This document shows, piece after piece, positions 43,065 through 52,194 of a DNA stretch of 64,000 bases. This DNA is from JAMXLO01 sp963719805 (GTDB lineage Bacteria > Pseudomonadota > Alphaproteobacteria > Acetobacterales > Acetobacteraceae). Positions within the stretch are counted from its first letter, which is position 1. The number at the start of each line of letters is the position of its first letter. The stretch spans positions 248,001 through 312,000 of the forward strand of contig CAVRDF010000007.1 in the NCBI GenBank assembly GCA_963719805.1, read 5' to 3'. The notes beneath the pieces were generated by a model. That model made no database searches. It was not told the origin of the DNA and saw nothing but the letters and a program-made list of their open reading frames with translations. Position numbers and translations under genes: made by a program.

Positions 43065-44222
43065 TTGGTGGAGACCGGATGGGCAAATCGGGCGTCGCCA
43101 CGACCGGTTGCCAGTGCTTCCGTGTCCGAAAAGCCGGGCGTCGAGCTGCGCTCGGTCGGTGTCCATTACAAAGGGGTCGCCGCGATCCATGGCATCGACC
43201 TCTCTATCCGCGATGGCGAATTCTTCTCGCTGCTGGGACCAAGCGGCTGCGGCAAGACGTCCACGCTGAATGTCATTGGCGGCTTTATCGAGCCATCCAC
43301 CGGCGACATTCTGATCCAAGGACAGTCCGTGCGGCATCTGCCGCCATACCGGCGCGCGGTGAACACTGTCTTCCAAAGCTATGCACTGTTTCCGCACATG
43401 ACTGTCGCGGAAAACGTCGCGTTCGGCCCGCGCATGGCGGGGCAGACCGGTGCCGACGTGAAACGCCGCGTGTCCGAATCGCTGGCATTGGTTTCGCTGG
43501 CTGGCATGGAGCAACGCCGGCCAGAACAATTGTCCGGCGGACAGCAACAGCGTGTCGCCCTGGCGCGGGCGCTGATCAATCACCCGGCTGTCCTGCTGCT
43601 GGATGAACCGCTCGGCGCACTCGACCTGAAGCTGCGCAAGCAGATGCAGGTAGAACTGAGCCGTATCCAACGCGAAGTCGGCATCACCTTCGTCTACGTG
43701 ACGCACGACCAGGAAGAGGCGATGACGATGTCGGATCGCATCGCGGTGATGAATCATGGGCGGATCGAACAGATAGGCACCCCGCAGGATGTCTACGATC
43801 GACCGGCAAACCTGTTCGTCGCCGACTTTATCGGCTCATCGAACATCTTCTATGGCAAGCTGCTGGAGAGCGCCGGCGACGGCATCGCGACAGTCCAGTT
43901 GGACGCCGGAGGCATCGCACAGGCGCCGCACAGCCATCCATTGTCGATCGGTCAGCGTGTCGCCATCGCGGTCAGGCCGGACGACATGCGACTGCTGGCG
44001 GACAACGAGCACCAAGAGGATCGCAACAGCCTGCATGGGCGCGTAGCCAAGGTCTCGTTCCTGGGCACGCATCGCCAAATCGTTATCGTAACAGGCAACG
44101 GAGCAGAGGTGGTGCTTCATCAGCCTCCCAAGGCAGCCACCATTACCCTAGGACCGGATGCCCGTGTGGTAGTGAACTGGTCCATCGAACGGTCCACCTG
44201 TTTCCCAGTGGAACAGCCGTAA
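43065..44222 (+). CDS. Pot/Ugp-type ABC importer ATPase (PotA-like)
   Basis: A ~385-residue ATPase of the CUT1/polyamine/iron class. Walker A SLLGPSGCGKTSTLNVIGG, Q-loop TVFQSYALFPHMTVAENV, signature LSGGQQQRVALARALI, Walker B VLLLDEPLGALDLKLRK, H-loop VTHDQEEAMTMSD. A C-terminal TOBE-like domain starts at about residue 260. The start is uncertain: TTG 43065 or GTG 43068 gives 19 extra residues before GTG 43122 (SEKPGVELRSVG), and AAGGAG at 43028-43033 fits none of them well. First gene of a four-gene operon. Confidence 0.93.
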   Translation: MVETGWANRASPRPVASASVSEKPGVELRSVGVHYKGVAAIHGIDLSIRDGEFFSLLGPSGCGKTSTLNVIGGFIEPSTGDILIQGQSVRHLPPYRRAVNTVFQSYALFPHMTVAENVAFGPRMAGQTGADVKRRVSESLALVSLAGMEQRRPEQLSGGQQQRVALARALINHPAVLLLDEPLGALDLKLRKQMQVELSRIQREVGITFVYVTHDQEEAMTMSDRIAVMNHGRIEQIGTPQDVYDRPANLFVADFIGSSNIFYGKLLESAGDGIATVQLDAGGIAQAPHSHPLSIGQRVAIAVRPDDMRLLADNEHQEDRNSLHGRVAKVSFLGTHRQIVIVTGNGAEVVLHQPPKAATITLGPDARVVVNWSIERSTCFPVEQP

Positions 44223-44270
44223 TTGCGAAGGGAAGGCCAAGCGACAAACAGTCAATCACGGAGGGGAATT

Positions 44271-45371
44271 ATGGCAAATAACAGTGGGTGGACTCGCCGG
44301 CGGATGCTGCAAGGTGTTGCCGGTGCTGGCATTGGCGGGGCGGCATCGCGCCTGATTGCGCCAGCGAAGGCGGCAAATCTGCAAGGTCCGGTGAATGCAT
44401 TTACTTGGGGTGGGCGCATCATCCCGACCGAGGTCGCCGATTTCCAGAAGGAAACTGGCGTGAAGCTCAACTTCATCGGTGCATCAGGCAACTCAGAGAA
44501 CCTGGCCAAAGTGAAGTTAGGCGGTGGCGCACAGTACGACATTGTCGGTGTCGATGCCCTGTGGGTGCCCAAGTTCTACCAGGAAGGCGTGATCGAAGTG
44601 TTCGATATGGCTTCCTGGCCACAGTACAAAGACATGTTCGATCAGTTCCAGGATTTGACGATCTGGAAAGTAGGCGACAAGTTCATGGCGCAGCCGTGGG
44701 CTTGGTCACCGCTGGTACTCTGGTACAACACCAACCACATCAAAACGCCACCAACCAGCATCAATTTCCTCTTTGATCCGGCATACAAGGGGCGCATCGC
44801 TCTAACGCGCCAGCAGGAAGACGTGATCGCCTGGATGGGCGTCGCGACCGGTGCCAAGAAGCCATACGACATGACCAAGGAAGAACTTGCCAAGGCCAAG
44901 GACGGGTTAAAACGTCTAATGCCCAACATCCTGAAGTTCCCGCCGCAGGAAGAGGAACTGGTGAAACTGATGGCGGACGAGAGCATCTGGATCACCGCGC
45001 TCAGCGCCGGTGGTGCGATGCGCATCAAGGATGCCGGCGGCCCGGTTTGCAAAGGCTTCCTGCCACCTGAAGGTTATATCGGCTACTTCGACGGCGATTG
45101 CATCGTGAAGGGCGCCGCCCATCGCGAAGCCGCGCTCGCCTGGATGCAGCACCGCGTACAGGCGAAATATGTGATGGAGAACTTCCTGAAGTATCGCCGT
45201 CCGCTGGCCTACCGTGGACCGTTGGACACGCTGAAGAGCGAGGGCAAGTCGGATCTTGCACACGAGCTATACTACGATCAGCCCGAGATCATCTCGAAGA
45301 TGGTCGTAATCGGTCCGCCACCCAACATTGGCGACTACATCGACGCCTTCAACGAAGTTGCTGGAAGCTGA
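44271..45371 (+). CDS. Periplasmic binding protein of the Pot-type importer (PotD/PotF-like), Tat-like signal
   Basis: A 366-residue binding protein. The signal (GWTRRRMLQGVAGAGIGGAASRLIAPAKA) contains R-R-R-M and resembles a twin-arginine signal. The mature part starts NLQGPVNAFTWGGRIIPTEVADFQKETGVKLNFIGASGNSE, as in PotD/PotF-type binding proteins. GGAGGGGAATT precedes ATG 44271. The ligand is unknown; PotD-like proteins also bind organic cations, sugars or opines, and the LacI regulon context argues for a carbon source. Confidence 0.92.
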   Translation: MANNSGWTRRRMLQGVAGAGIGGAASRLIAPAKAANLQGPVNAFTWGGRIIPTEVADFQKETGVKLNFIGASGNSENLAKVKLGGGAQYDIVGVDALWVPKFYQEGVIEVFDMASWPQYKDMFDQFQDLTIWKVGDKFMAQPWAWSPLVLWYNTNHIKTPPTSINFLFDPAYKGRIALTRQQEDVIAWMGVATGAKKPYDMTKEELAKAKDGLKRLMPNILKFPPQEEELVKLMADESIWITALSAGGAMRIKDAGGPVCKGFLPPEGYIGYFDGDCIVKGAAHREAALAWMQHRVQAKYVMENFLKYRRPLAYRGPLDTLKSEGKSDLAHELYYDQPEIISKMVVIGPPPNIGDYIDAFNEVAGS

Positions 45372-45390
45372 TGACGATTGGCAGGAACGC

Positions 45391-46281
45391 ATGAGTCTGG
45401 CCCAACACGTCGTAGCGCCGTTGCCACGCCGCGGCCTGCGACCGAATTGGCCGATGCTTGCGTTCCTGCCACTGACCCTATTGGACCTTGTATTGTTCGT
45501 GGTGCCCATGTTGGTCATGGGCATCGCGAGCGTCCTTGTGATCCGTGAGTTCCACGTCGAATACCGGCTGACGGCGAACAACTATCTGTTCTTCCTTAGC
45601 AATCCCCTCTATCTCTCTCTGCTCATCAGAAGCATCGTCATTGCCATCGCAGTCACGCTGATCTGCCTGATCCTGGCTTTTCCATTTGCCTACCTGCTGA
45701 CCCTGATGCCTCGCCACGTTCAGCGTGTGATGACCGTGCTGGTGATCCTGCCGTTCTGGACCAGTTACCTGCTGCGCGTTTATGCGTGGATGACGATCTT
45801 GGGCGAGCGCGGCCTGATCAACCGTGCTTTGGTCGGCGTTGGCATTCTCGATGAGCCGGTACGATTCCTGTTGTACAACAACTATGCCGTCGTGATCGTA
45901 TCAGTCTATCTCTATATCCCTTACTGCGTGCTGGCACTCTACACGGCGCTGGAGCGTCTCGATACGTCGCTGTTCAGTGCCGCGATGGATCTTGGCGCAC
46001 GGCCACGCCAGGTCTTCTTGCACGTCATGCTGCCCTTGGCCCTCCCAGGCGTGTTTGCGTCCTTCATCTTCGTCTTCATTCCCATGGTCGGCGAATACGT
46101 CACGCCCACACTGGTCGGCGGCGCTCGCGGCATGATGATTGTGAATGTCGTCGTCTCGCAGTTTCAGGCGCTGCGATTCGGCATCGGCTCTGCCATGGTC
46201 TTTGTGATAACCGCGCTTGCCCTGGTCATGCTGCTGGCGTTGCGGCGCGTTGCACGGCTGGAGAAAGTCTTCGGTGTCTAG
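45391..46281 (+). CDS. Pot-type ABC importer permease 1 (PotB-like)
   Basis: A 296-residue permease with about six helices (MLAFLPLTLLDLVLFVVPMLVMGIASVLVI near the N terminus). The EAA loop AAMDLGARPRQVFLHVMLPLALPGVFASFIFVFIP is typical of PotB/HisM-like subunits. I take ATG 45391 (AGGAA upstream); a TTG at 45328 would overlap the binding-protein gene by 44 bp. It overlaps the second permease by 8 bp. Confidence 0.92.
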   Translation: MSLAQHVVAPLPRRGLRPNWPMLAFLPLTLLDLVLFVVPMLVMGIASVLVIREFHVEYRLTANNYLFFLSNPLYLSLLIRSIVIAIAVTLICLILAFPFAYLLTLMPRHVQRVMTVLVILPFWTSYLLRVYAWMTILGERGLINRALVGVGILDEPVRFLLYNNYAVVIVSVYLYIPYCVLALYTALERLDTSLFSAAMDLGARPRQVFLHVMLPLALPGVFASFIFVFIPMVGEYVTPTLVGGARGMMIVNVVVSQFQALRFGIGSAMVFVITALALVMLLALRRVARLEKVFGV

Positions 46282-47059
46282 CACGGGAAAACGGATTCCG
46301 CTTCCGCTGCGCATCCATGGCGTTGCGATCTACGTTTTCCTCTATCTGCCGATTGCGTTGATGATCTTCTTCTCCTTCAACAAGTCGCCGCTCGGCACCT
46401 TCCCGGTGACGGGCTACACGCTGCATTGGTATAGCGATCTGGCGGATGAAGACTTCCTGATCACCGCCTTCTGGAACAGCCTCTTTGTCGCCGGCATCGC
46501 AACACCGATTGCAACGTTTATCGGAACGCTGTGTGCGTTTGGCCTTGTGCGCGCGCGCTTTCGCCTGAAGCCACTGTTCAGCAGCCTAATCCTCCTGCCG
46601 ATGGTGGTGCCAGGCATGCTGCTCGGCGCCGCCCTACTCATCGTCATGGTTCCGCTGCTAGGGATGACATTGTCCATCTGGACCGCGGCAGCTGGCCACG
46701 TCGTTGTCACGACACCTTACGCGGTGCTGGCAGTGGCAACGCGCCTCTACGGCTATGACCGGCGCCTCGATTTGGCCGCCGCCGATCTCGGCGCCTCGCC
46801 GTGGCGCGTGCTGCGCCATGTCACTCTGCCGTTGATCATGCCTGGCATCATTGCCGCGGCGTTGATTGTTTTCACAGTATCCCTCGATACATTCGGCGTC
46901 ACATTCTTCACCATCGGCACGCAAGGGACACTGCCGATGTATATCTGGGCGCAGGTGGAAAATGGCGTCACCCCCACCGTCAACGCGCTCGGCACACTGC
47001 TGATTGTCGTATCCGTGACGATATTGGGCTGCGCCAACCTGCTGCTGCGGCGGCGTTAA
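46274..47059 (+). CDS. Pot-type ABC importer permease 2 (PotC-like)
   Basis: A 261-residue permease starting at GTG 46274, inside the end of its partner. It has FLYLPIALMIFFSFNKSPLGTFPVTGYTLHWYSDL, the usual PotC opening, and the EAA loop AAADLGASPWRVLRHVTLPLIMPGIIAAALIVFTVSLDTFGVTFF. Its TAA stop at 47057-47059 overlaps the stop codon of the convergent Gfo/Idh/MocA gene (TTA 47056-47058). Confidence 0.92.
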   Translation: MSSTGKRIPLPLRIHGVAIYVFLYLPIALMIFFSFNKSPLGTFPVTGYTLHWYSDLADEDFLITAFWNSLFVAGIATPIATFIGTLCAFGLVRARFRLKPLFSSLILLPMVVPGMLLGAALLIVMVPLLGMTLSIWTAAAGHVVVTTPYAVLAVATRLYGYDRRLDLAAADLGASPWRVLRHVTLPLIMPGIIAAALIVFTVSLDTFGVTFFTIGTQGTLPMYIWAQVENGVTPTVNALGTLLIVVSVTILGCANLLLRRR

Positions 47060-48171
47060 TCCACCTGGATCGTGCGGCGCTCGGCCGCGCTGCGGATCGC
47101 CGCCTCCACCAGCCGTATTCCACGTGCACCATCGATGAAGCTGGGATAGCGGATGTCCTCGCCCCGCATCGCGGACCACGCACGGAACACCACGTTGCGG
47201 AATGCATCGATGTAGCCTTCCGCATGGCCTGGCGGCAGCATCGACATCCACGCATCTTCCGCCGGTAGCGCGCCTGCATCGCGCTGCACGATCGTAATGC
47301 CGTCCGCGCGACGAAGCTGATACGTGTTGGGATGCTGCTGGTGCCAATCGAACCCGCCCGCAGCGCCATCCGCTGACACCACGATGGTGTTGGGACACCC
47401 TGGCGCCACGCCGCTGACCGTAATCGAACCCGCGGCCCCATTGTCCAGTCTGATCAGCAGATCAGCCTGATCTTCCAATTCCATCCTGACACGCACGCAG
47501 CCATCGCCTGTTGCGGTCCCCGGCGGTCTTGCTCCTTCGCCACTTGCACCGCGCCAGATCCGTTCGCGTTGGTGTGTGGAGAATTGCGCCGTGATCTCTC
47601 GGATGCGGGATCCCGAGATGAATTCGACAAGATCGAGCCAATGCACCCCCAGGTCCATCAGCGCATAAGACGCGCCCGTCGTCCCGGGCGTGAACATCCA
47701 TACGTACTTGTCCTCGGCCAGGACATCCTGTGACAGATAGCACCCACCAACGCGGCGAAGCGGACCAAACTGACCCTGCGCCACCCTGTGACGCAGCACT
47801 TCCACCAAGGGGTAGCCACGATACGTGTAGGCGATCGCGCCGATGCGTCCCGCCTTGGCCGCCGTCTCGATCATCTGCTTGCACGCGTCAGAGCTGATCG
47901 CCATTGGCTTTTCACACAACACATGTGCACCGGCACGCAACGCGACCATGCTGTGTTCGGCATGCAGATGATTGGGCGAACAGACATGCACGACATCAGG
48001 CGACTGTTCGCGCAGCAATCGTGCGACATCATCATAAGCGGGTGCCGCACTGAATGCCTGGGCCGCGCCCAGGGTTCTGCCGCAGACTCCTGCCAGCTCT
48101 CCTCCAATCTCGCGGATCAGGCGTGCATGGACATGGGCGATCCCACCCGTGCCGATGATTGCCGCGCGCAT
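47056..48171 (-). CDS. Gfo/Idh/MocA-family oxidoreductase (371 aa)
   Basis: A two-domain NAD(P)-dependent dehydrogenase. The Rossmann motif is MRAAIIGTGGIAHVHARLI, followed by the family's CEKPMA (Lys of the catalytic EKP) at about residue 91-96. The C-terminal domain has MDLGVHWLDLVEFISG, the usual 'D-x-GxHxxD' that holds the catalytic Asp/His. It is the last gene of the long LacI-linked reverse operon. The substrate is likely a polyol, cyclitol or sugar derivative. Confidence 0.92.
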   Translation of the reverse strand: MRAAIIGTGGIAHVHARLIREIGGELAGVCGRTLGAAQAFSAAPAYDDVARLLREQSPDVVHVCSPNHLHAEHSMVALRAGAHVLCEKPMAISSDACKQMIETAAKAGRIGAIAYTYRGYPLVEVLRHRVAQGQFGPLRRVGGCYLSQDVLAEDKYVWMFTPGTTGASYALMDLGVHWLDLVEFISGSRIREITAQFSTHQRERIWRGASGEGARPPGTATGDGCVRVRMELEDQADLLIRLDNGAAGSITVSGVAPGCPNTIVVSADGAAGGFDWHQQHPNTYQLRRADGITIVQRDAGALPAEDAWMSMLPPGHAEGYIDAFRNVVFRAWSAMRGEDIRYPSFIDGARGIRLVEAAIRSAAERRTIQVD

Positions 48172-49088
48172 CAGCTAGATGCTTGAGTCGGATCGATGAC
48201 CTGAAAGCCTGCCGCAATCGCCAAGGCGCGCAGGTTGGTGTGTCCCATCGTCGCAAATGTCAGAGGGTGCGCCTTACGTGGATCCTGCTCGGCCTCGACA
48301 ACCAGCCATCCGCGATAGCCGTAATCCGACAGGCGACGCAGCAGCGGCGCATAGTCGATGCATCCGTCACCAGGCACGGTAAAGATGCCTTGCAGCACTG
48401 CGTCCATGAAGCTGGTGTCATTCGCCAAGGCACTCGTCAGTATCTCCTGGCGCGCGTCCTTGCAGTGCACGTGAACCACCCGCGCGACGTGGCGCTCCAA
48501 CAGCGCCGCGGGATCGCCACCAGCGAACAGGCAATGCCCCGTATCGTACAACAGCCCTGCTGCCTCACCCGTCGTCGCCATGAGCCGATCGATTTCGTTA
48601 TCCGTTTGCACGATCGTGCCCATGTGATGGTGGAACGCCATGCGGACGCCAAACGCCGCCATTCGCTCGGCCAACGCGTTGACTTTGCGTCCGTAGTCCC
48701 GCCATTCGCTATCAGCCAGCACGGGACGTTGTGACGCCGGCTGAAAGATGCCGTCATGCCGCCCGCGCGACGTATCGGCATAGACCACAACCTTGCAGCC
48801 CAGATCGCGCAGCAGAGTCAAATGCGGCTCGATTGCGGCAAATTCGGCCTCTACCTCGCGTTCGCAGATACGTCCGTCGTACCAGCCGGATATCAGCTTC
48901 AGCCCGTGTCGCTGCAGGATCGGTCCAAGCTGCGCACCAGTGCGCGGAAACTTTCCGCCAAGCTCGGTGCCGCTGTAACCGGCTTGCCGTGTCTCGGCCA
49001 GACAGGTCTCCAGCGGGATATCGCCACCGAGTTCTGGCATATCGTCATTCGTCCAGGTGATCGGATTGATGCCGATTTCCACTGCCAT
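48171..49088 (-). CDS. IolE-like sugar-phosphate-isomerase/epimerase-fold protein (myo-inosose-2 dehydratase type)
   Basis: A 305-residue xylose-isomerase-like TIM barrel. The N terminus GINPITWTNDDMPELGGDIPLETCLAETRQAGYSGTELGGKFP is very close to the IolE signature. Metal-site residues can be seen in MAFHHHMGTIVQ, LLYDTGHCLFAGG, VVHVHCKDAR and GWLVVEAEQDP. IolE dehydrates scyllo-inosose to a diketone in inositol breakdown. The other iol genes (iolB, C, D, A) are not in the window, so it may act on a related inosose or keto sugar. The start codon shares one base with the neighbour's stop. Confidence 0.9.
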   Translation of the reverse strand: MAVEIGINPITWTNDDMPELGGDIPLETCLAETRQAGYSGTELGGKFPRTGAQLGPILQRHGLKLISGWYDGRICEREVEAEFAAIEPHLTLLRDLGCKVVVYADTSRGRHDGIFQPASQRPVLADSEWRDYGRKVNALAERMAAFGVRMAFHHHMGTIVQTDNEIDRLMATTGEAAGLLYDTGHCLFAGGDPAALLERHVARVVHVHCKDARQEILTSALANDTSFMDAVLQGIFTVPGDGCIDYAPLLRRLSDYGYRGWLVVEAEQDPRKAHPLTFATMGHTNLRALAIAAGFQVIDPTQASS

Positions 49089-49100
49089 CTCTGCCTCCGA

Positions 49101-50021
49101 TCAACGATGTAAGGCGACGGAACAGGTTTCCGCCGCCTCAAGCGCCGCAATTGCATCCGCGGCCGTGGCGCCGGCAGCGTCGCCGCCACGCACCCAGTCC
49201 GCAAAACCCTCCGCCTGATGCTTTAGCGCCTGCATAAACACCGTCTCGCCATCGGGCGGCCAAAGGAACCGGCATTCCTCGGCGTCGCGCGTGCCGAATG
49301 CTTCGACGCGGCACACATCGCCCAGCGGAAAGCGGCGCCCCAGGGAAACCAGCGCTGTGCTGCCGCCGGACAAAGCGCATAAAACCTGCGCGCTGTCAGC
49401 ATCACCCGGGATCGGCGGCTGCGGACCCGCCGCGGCGACAGCAGGATCCAGCCGCGCAAATTCCTGTCCGCTTAGCCAACGGATCTGGTCGAATTCGTGC
49501 ACGCCCATATCGATGAAGACGCCCCCGCTGTTCACGCGGAATGCCGGGGCTGGTGGTTCGCCATCCCATTGATGGCAGGCGACGAAGTACAGCTCTCCCA
49601 GATCCCCCGTCGCGATACGCCGCCGCAGGCCTTGCAGCGATGGCACGAAACGCCGCCAGTATGCGACCTGCAGCTTCACGCCATGCCGAGTCGCGATTGC
49701 TGCCGCTTCGCGCGCCTGCGCCGCCGAAATCCCACAAGGCTTCTCGCACAGGATCGGCACGTGCGCTGCGGCAAACTTTGACACCAACTGCAGATGCAAT
49801 GTGCTGGGCGCCGCGATCAGCACACCATCGATGTTGCCTGCGCGCAACAGCGCCTCAGGGTCCGAATAGACTGCGACATCGGTATCCAGCGTGGACCGTG
49901 ACGCTTCCACTGGCTCCACAACAGCCACCACACGAACTGCGTCGCTGCTGGACAGCGCGCGCAAATGGGTGCGTCCCATGCGCCCCGCGCCGACCAAAGC
50001 CAGTCGGAACATCTGACCCAT
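49101..50021 (-). CDS. Gfo/Idh/MocA-family oxidoreductase, IolG-like (306 aa)
   Basis: Rossmann motif RLALVGAGRMGRTHLRAL, catalytic CEKPCG at about 93-98, and GGVFIDMGVHEFDQIRWLSGQEF in the C-terminal domain. This last block is the form seen in inositol 2-dehydrogenases (IolG, IolX). At 306 residues it is a little short because the C-terminal beta sheet is trimmed. Together with the IolE-like neighbour this suggests oxidation of a cyclitol to an inosose, then dehydration. The ATG overlaps the neighbouring gene's stop. Confidence 0.9.
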   Translation of the reverse strand: MGQMFRLALVGAGRMGRTHLRALSSSDAVRVVAVVEPVEASRSTLDTDVAVYSDPEALLRAGNIDGVLIAAPSTLHLQLVSKFAAAHVPILCEKPCGISAAQAREAAAIATRHGVKLQVAYWRRFVPSLQGLRRRIATGDLGELYFVACHQWDGEPPAPAFRVNSGGVFIDMGVHEFDQIRWLSGQEFARLDPAVAAAGPQPPIPGDADSAQVLCALSGGSTALVSLGRRFPLGDVCRVEAFGTRDAEECRFLWPPDGETVFMQALKHQAEGFADWVRGGDAAGATAADAIAALEAAETCSVALHR

Positions 50022-51121
50022 CAGATCGCTGTCGGTTTGTCGCGTGGCATCCGGTCACGGTGCGCGCCGATGATCGACTGACACAGCGCAATATCGCGCA
50101 AGGCATCCGCCCCGGAGGTAAGCGGCTGCCGTCCATCGCTCACGCACGAATGGAAATGCAGCAGTTCTTCCTTGAAGCTCTCGGCATAGGATGCGGTCTC
50201 TGCCGTGCTCCAGGCTCGTGCACCTTCAGCATCACCGGCCTCTGTGGTCAGCAACGTTGGGGCACTGCGCAGGAATGGCGAGGGAAACGTCAGAGTCAGG
50301 CGTCGATCCAGTGCATAGAAAGCGAACTCCATCTGATAACGCGCCATGCCGGGAAGATCGACCCAGGCGATGACGCATTGCGCCTCACCAAATCGCAGTA
50401 TCGCCGTCAGGCCATTCTCCCTGATGTCGGCGAATTCCAGACTATCAGGCTCGCCCAAAACACCACGCACGGCATTGAATTCGTGCACCATCGAGTCCAG
50501 CAGCACCAGATGATACGCACGTCGAGACAGGGGATCGGCCGCGCCAATGGCGGCAGTGATGCGAGCTTCGTTATCGGCACCGAAGCGCGCGGCAACGTCG
50601 GCCGGCAGCGGCGTACCCTTATGCAGCCGATAATGCGCCACATAAGGCTGTAGCGGTGACTCCAATGTCGTCACGCGCGCAAGACGCAAGTCTTGCACGC
50701 CCTTCGCATCGTGCTGCAAACGGCGATAAGCAGGGTCATAGCGCTTGTTGTACGCCACCATCAGCGCCACGCCGGCACGCTCCGCTGCCGCGATCATCTT
50801 TTTGCCTTCATCCACCGAGAAGCACATCGGCTTCTCGATCAGCATATGGCGCCCTGCCTCCGCCGCGGCGATCGCGATCGGCGCATGGCTGCCCGACGTC
50901 AGCACAAACACCGCGTCGATGTCGCTGGCCACCAATTCGCGCCAGTCACCAAACGTCTGGGTCACGCCATAATCGCGCGCACATGCCGCCCGCAGCTCCT
51001 CGGACACGTCGCACAATGCGGCGATCTCGAACTGCTCCGACAACTCACGCAGATAATGCAAGTGCATGACCTGCGCGATCAGGCCGCAGCCGATGACACC
51101 CACCTTCAGGCGCTTCGTCAT
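50021..51121 (-). CDS. Gfo/Idh/MocA-family oxidoreductase (366 aa)
   Basis: Rossmann motif LKVGVIGCGLIAQVMHLHYL, LIEKPMCFSVDEGKKM (EKP), and VLLDSMVHEFNAVRGVLGEP as the catalytic-domain helix. It differs from its two paralogues, having a long insertion with AHYRLHKGTPLPADVAARFG. Starts 2 bp after the lacI-type gene's stop on the same strand. The three paralogues may act on different positions or epimers of one substrate. Confidence 0.9.
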   Translation of the reverse strand: MTKRLKVGVIGCGLIAQVMHLHYLRELSEQFEIAALCDVSEELRAACARDYGVTQTFGDWRELVASDIDAVFVLTSGSHAPIAIAAAEAGRHMLIEKPMCFSVDEGKKMIAAAERAGVALMVAYNKRYDPAYRRLQHDAKGVQDLRLARVTTLESPLQPYVAHYRLHKGTPLPADVAARFGADNEARITAAIGAADPLSRRAYHLVLLDSMVHEFNAVRGVLGEPDSLEFADIRENGLTAILRFGEAQCVIAWVDLPGMARYQMEFAFYALDRRLTLTFPSPFLRSAPTLLTTEAGDAEGARAWSTAETASYAESFKEELLHFHSCVSDGRQPLTSGADALRDIALCQSIIGAHRDRMPRDKPTAI

Positions 51122-51123
51122 GT

Positions 51124-52179
51124 CTATCCTGCCTTTCGGTGTACCACGCGAGGCGCAGCGGTCGATCCGCGCACGACCAATTCAAGCTCCACCGTGCGTG
51201 TCACCGGGCCGCCCGCCAGATCGCCCTCCACACGCGCCGCAAGTGTATCGACAGAGAGCCGCGCCAACTGCTCCTGTGGCTGCGCGATCGTCGTCAGATT
51301 GATACGCGCCAGTCCAGCCATGAGAACATTATCGAACCCCACGACTGACAGATCATCCGGCACCGCCACACCAAGCCGATCGGCAACGTCGAGTAATTCG
51401 ATTGCACCAAGATCGTTGGATGAGAAAATCGCGGTCACAGATCGTGGGCCGCGCAGAACGTCCTGCACCGGCATTTCGCGCTTGTTGTGCACAACCGTAT
51501 GGGGAGCATGCCGCCAGTAGTACACCGTCGGTAGCAGCGCAGCCTGCCGCATCGCCTTGCTGTAGCCGGCCTGGCGTGCGCGATCGGCCGCGTCCTCGAC
51601 CGTTGGATCGGCGAAATACGCAATGCGCTGATGACCCAGACCGATCAGATGACGTGTCGCCGTTTCCGCACCACGCTGGTCGTCCCCCGAAACAACGTCG
51701 CCCCATTCGGCGCTGCAGGTGACAAAAACCGCCGGCACCACGCCATCCATGAGTTCCCGCGCGCGGGACGAATCACCCGTGTGCGCCAGGAAAAGGATAC
51801 CGGCCACACGGTATTCCAGAAGGCTTTGAATGCCGGTCAGCTCAGCAGCCTCTTCCGCCTGCGCGTTGCAGAACATCGTGCGGTAGCCCCGCGCGGATGC
51901 ATGGCGTTCCACCTGTTTGGCCATCTCCGCGTGGAACGGATTGCCGAGGTCGCCGACGACGACACCAAAGATCGTGGTCCGCCGCTGCACGAGCTGCCTC
52001 GCCAGGATGTTCGGCCGGTAGCCCAGTGTCTCGATCGCCTCCAGCACACGAGCGCGCTTGGCCGCGGCAACACCATGAACACCGCGGACCACGTTGGATA
52101 CCGTCGATTTCGACACACCGGCATGGTGCGCGACATCGAGTATCGTCGGCGCGCGGGCGGCGGATCGGTTTGCCGTCAT
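51124..52179 (-). CDS. LacI-family transcriptional repressor
   Basis: A 351-residue LacI/GalR protein. The HTH is at residues about 11-60 (TILDVAHHAGVSKSTVSNVVRGVHGVAAAKRARVLEAIETLGYRPN), then the hinge helix ILARQLVQRR and a type I periplasmic-binding effector domain (FGVVVGDLGNPFHAEMAKQVERHA; PDDLSVVGFDNVLMAGLARINLTTIAQP). It is embedded in the catabolic operon, downstream of operator copy 2, so it likely regulates itself. Three palindromes with a central CG (43009, 55848, 60448) are its probable binding sites. The effector is probably a pathway sugar. Confidence 0.95.
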   Translation of the reverse strand: MTANRSAARAPTILDVAHHAGVSKSTVSNVVRGVHGVAAAKRARVLEAIETLGYRPNILARQLVQRRTTIFGVVVGDLGNPFHAEMAKQVERHASARGYRTMFCNAQAEEAAELTGIQSLLEYRVAGILFLAHTGDSSRARELMDGVVPAVFVTCSAEWGDVVSGDDQRGAETATRHLIGLGHQRIAYFADPTVEDAADRARQAGYSKAMRQAALLPTVYYWRHAPHTVVHNKREMPVQDVLRGPRSVTAIFSSNDLGAIELLDVADRLGVAVPDDLSVVGFDNVLMAGLARINLTTIAQPQEQLARLSVDTLAARVEGDLAGGPVTRTVELELVVRGSTAAPRVVHRKAG

Positions 52180-52194
52180 CAGTGCGGCCTCTGC

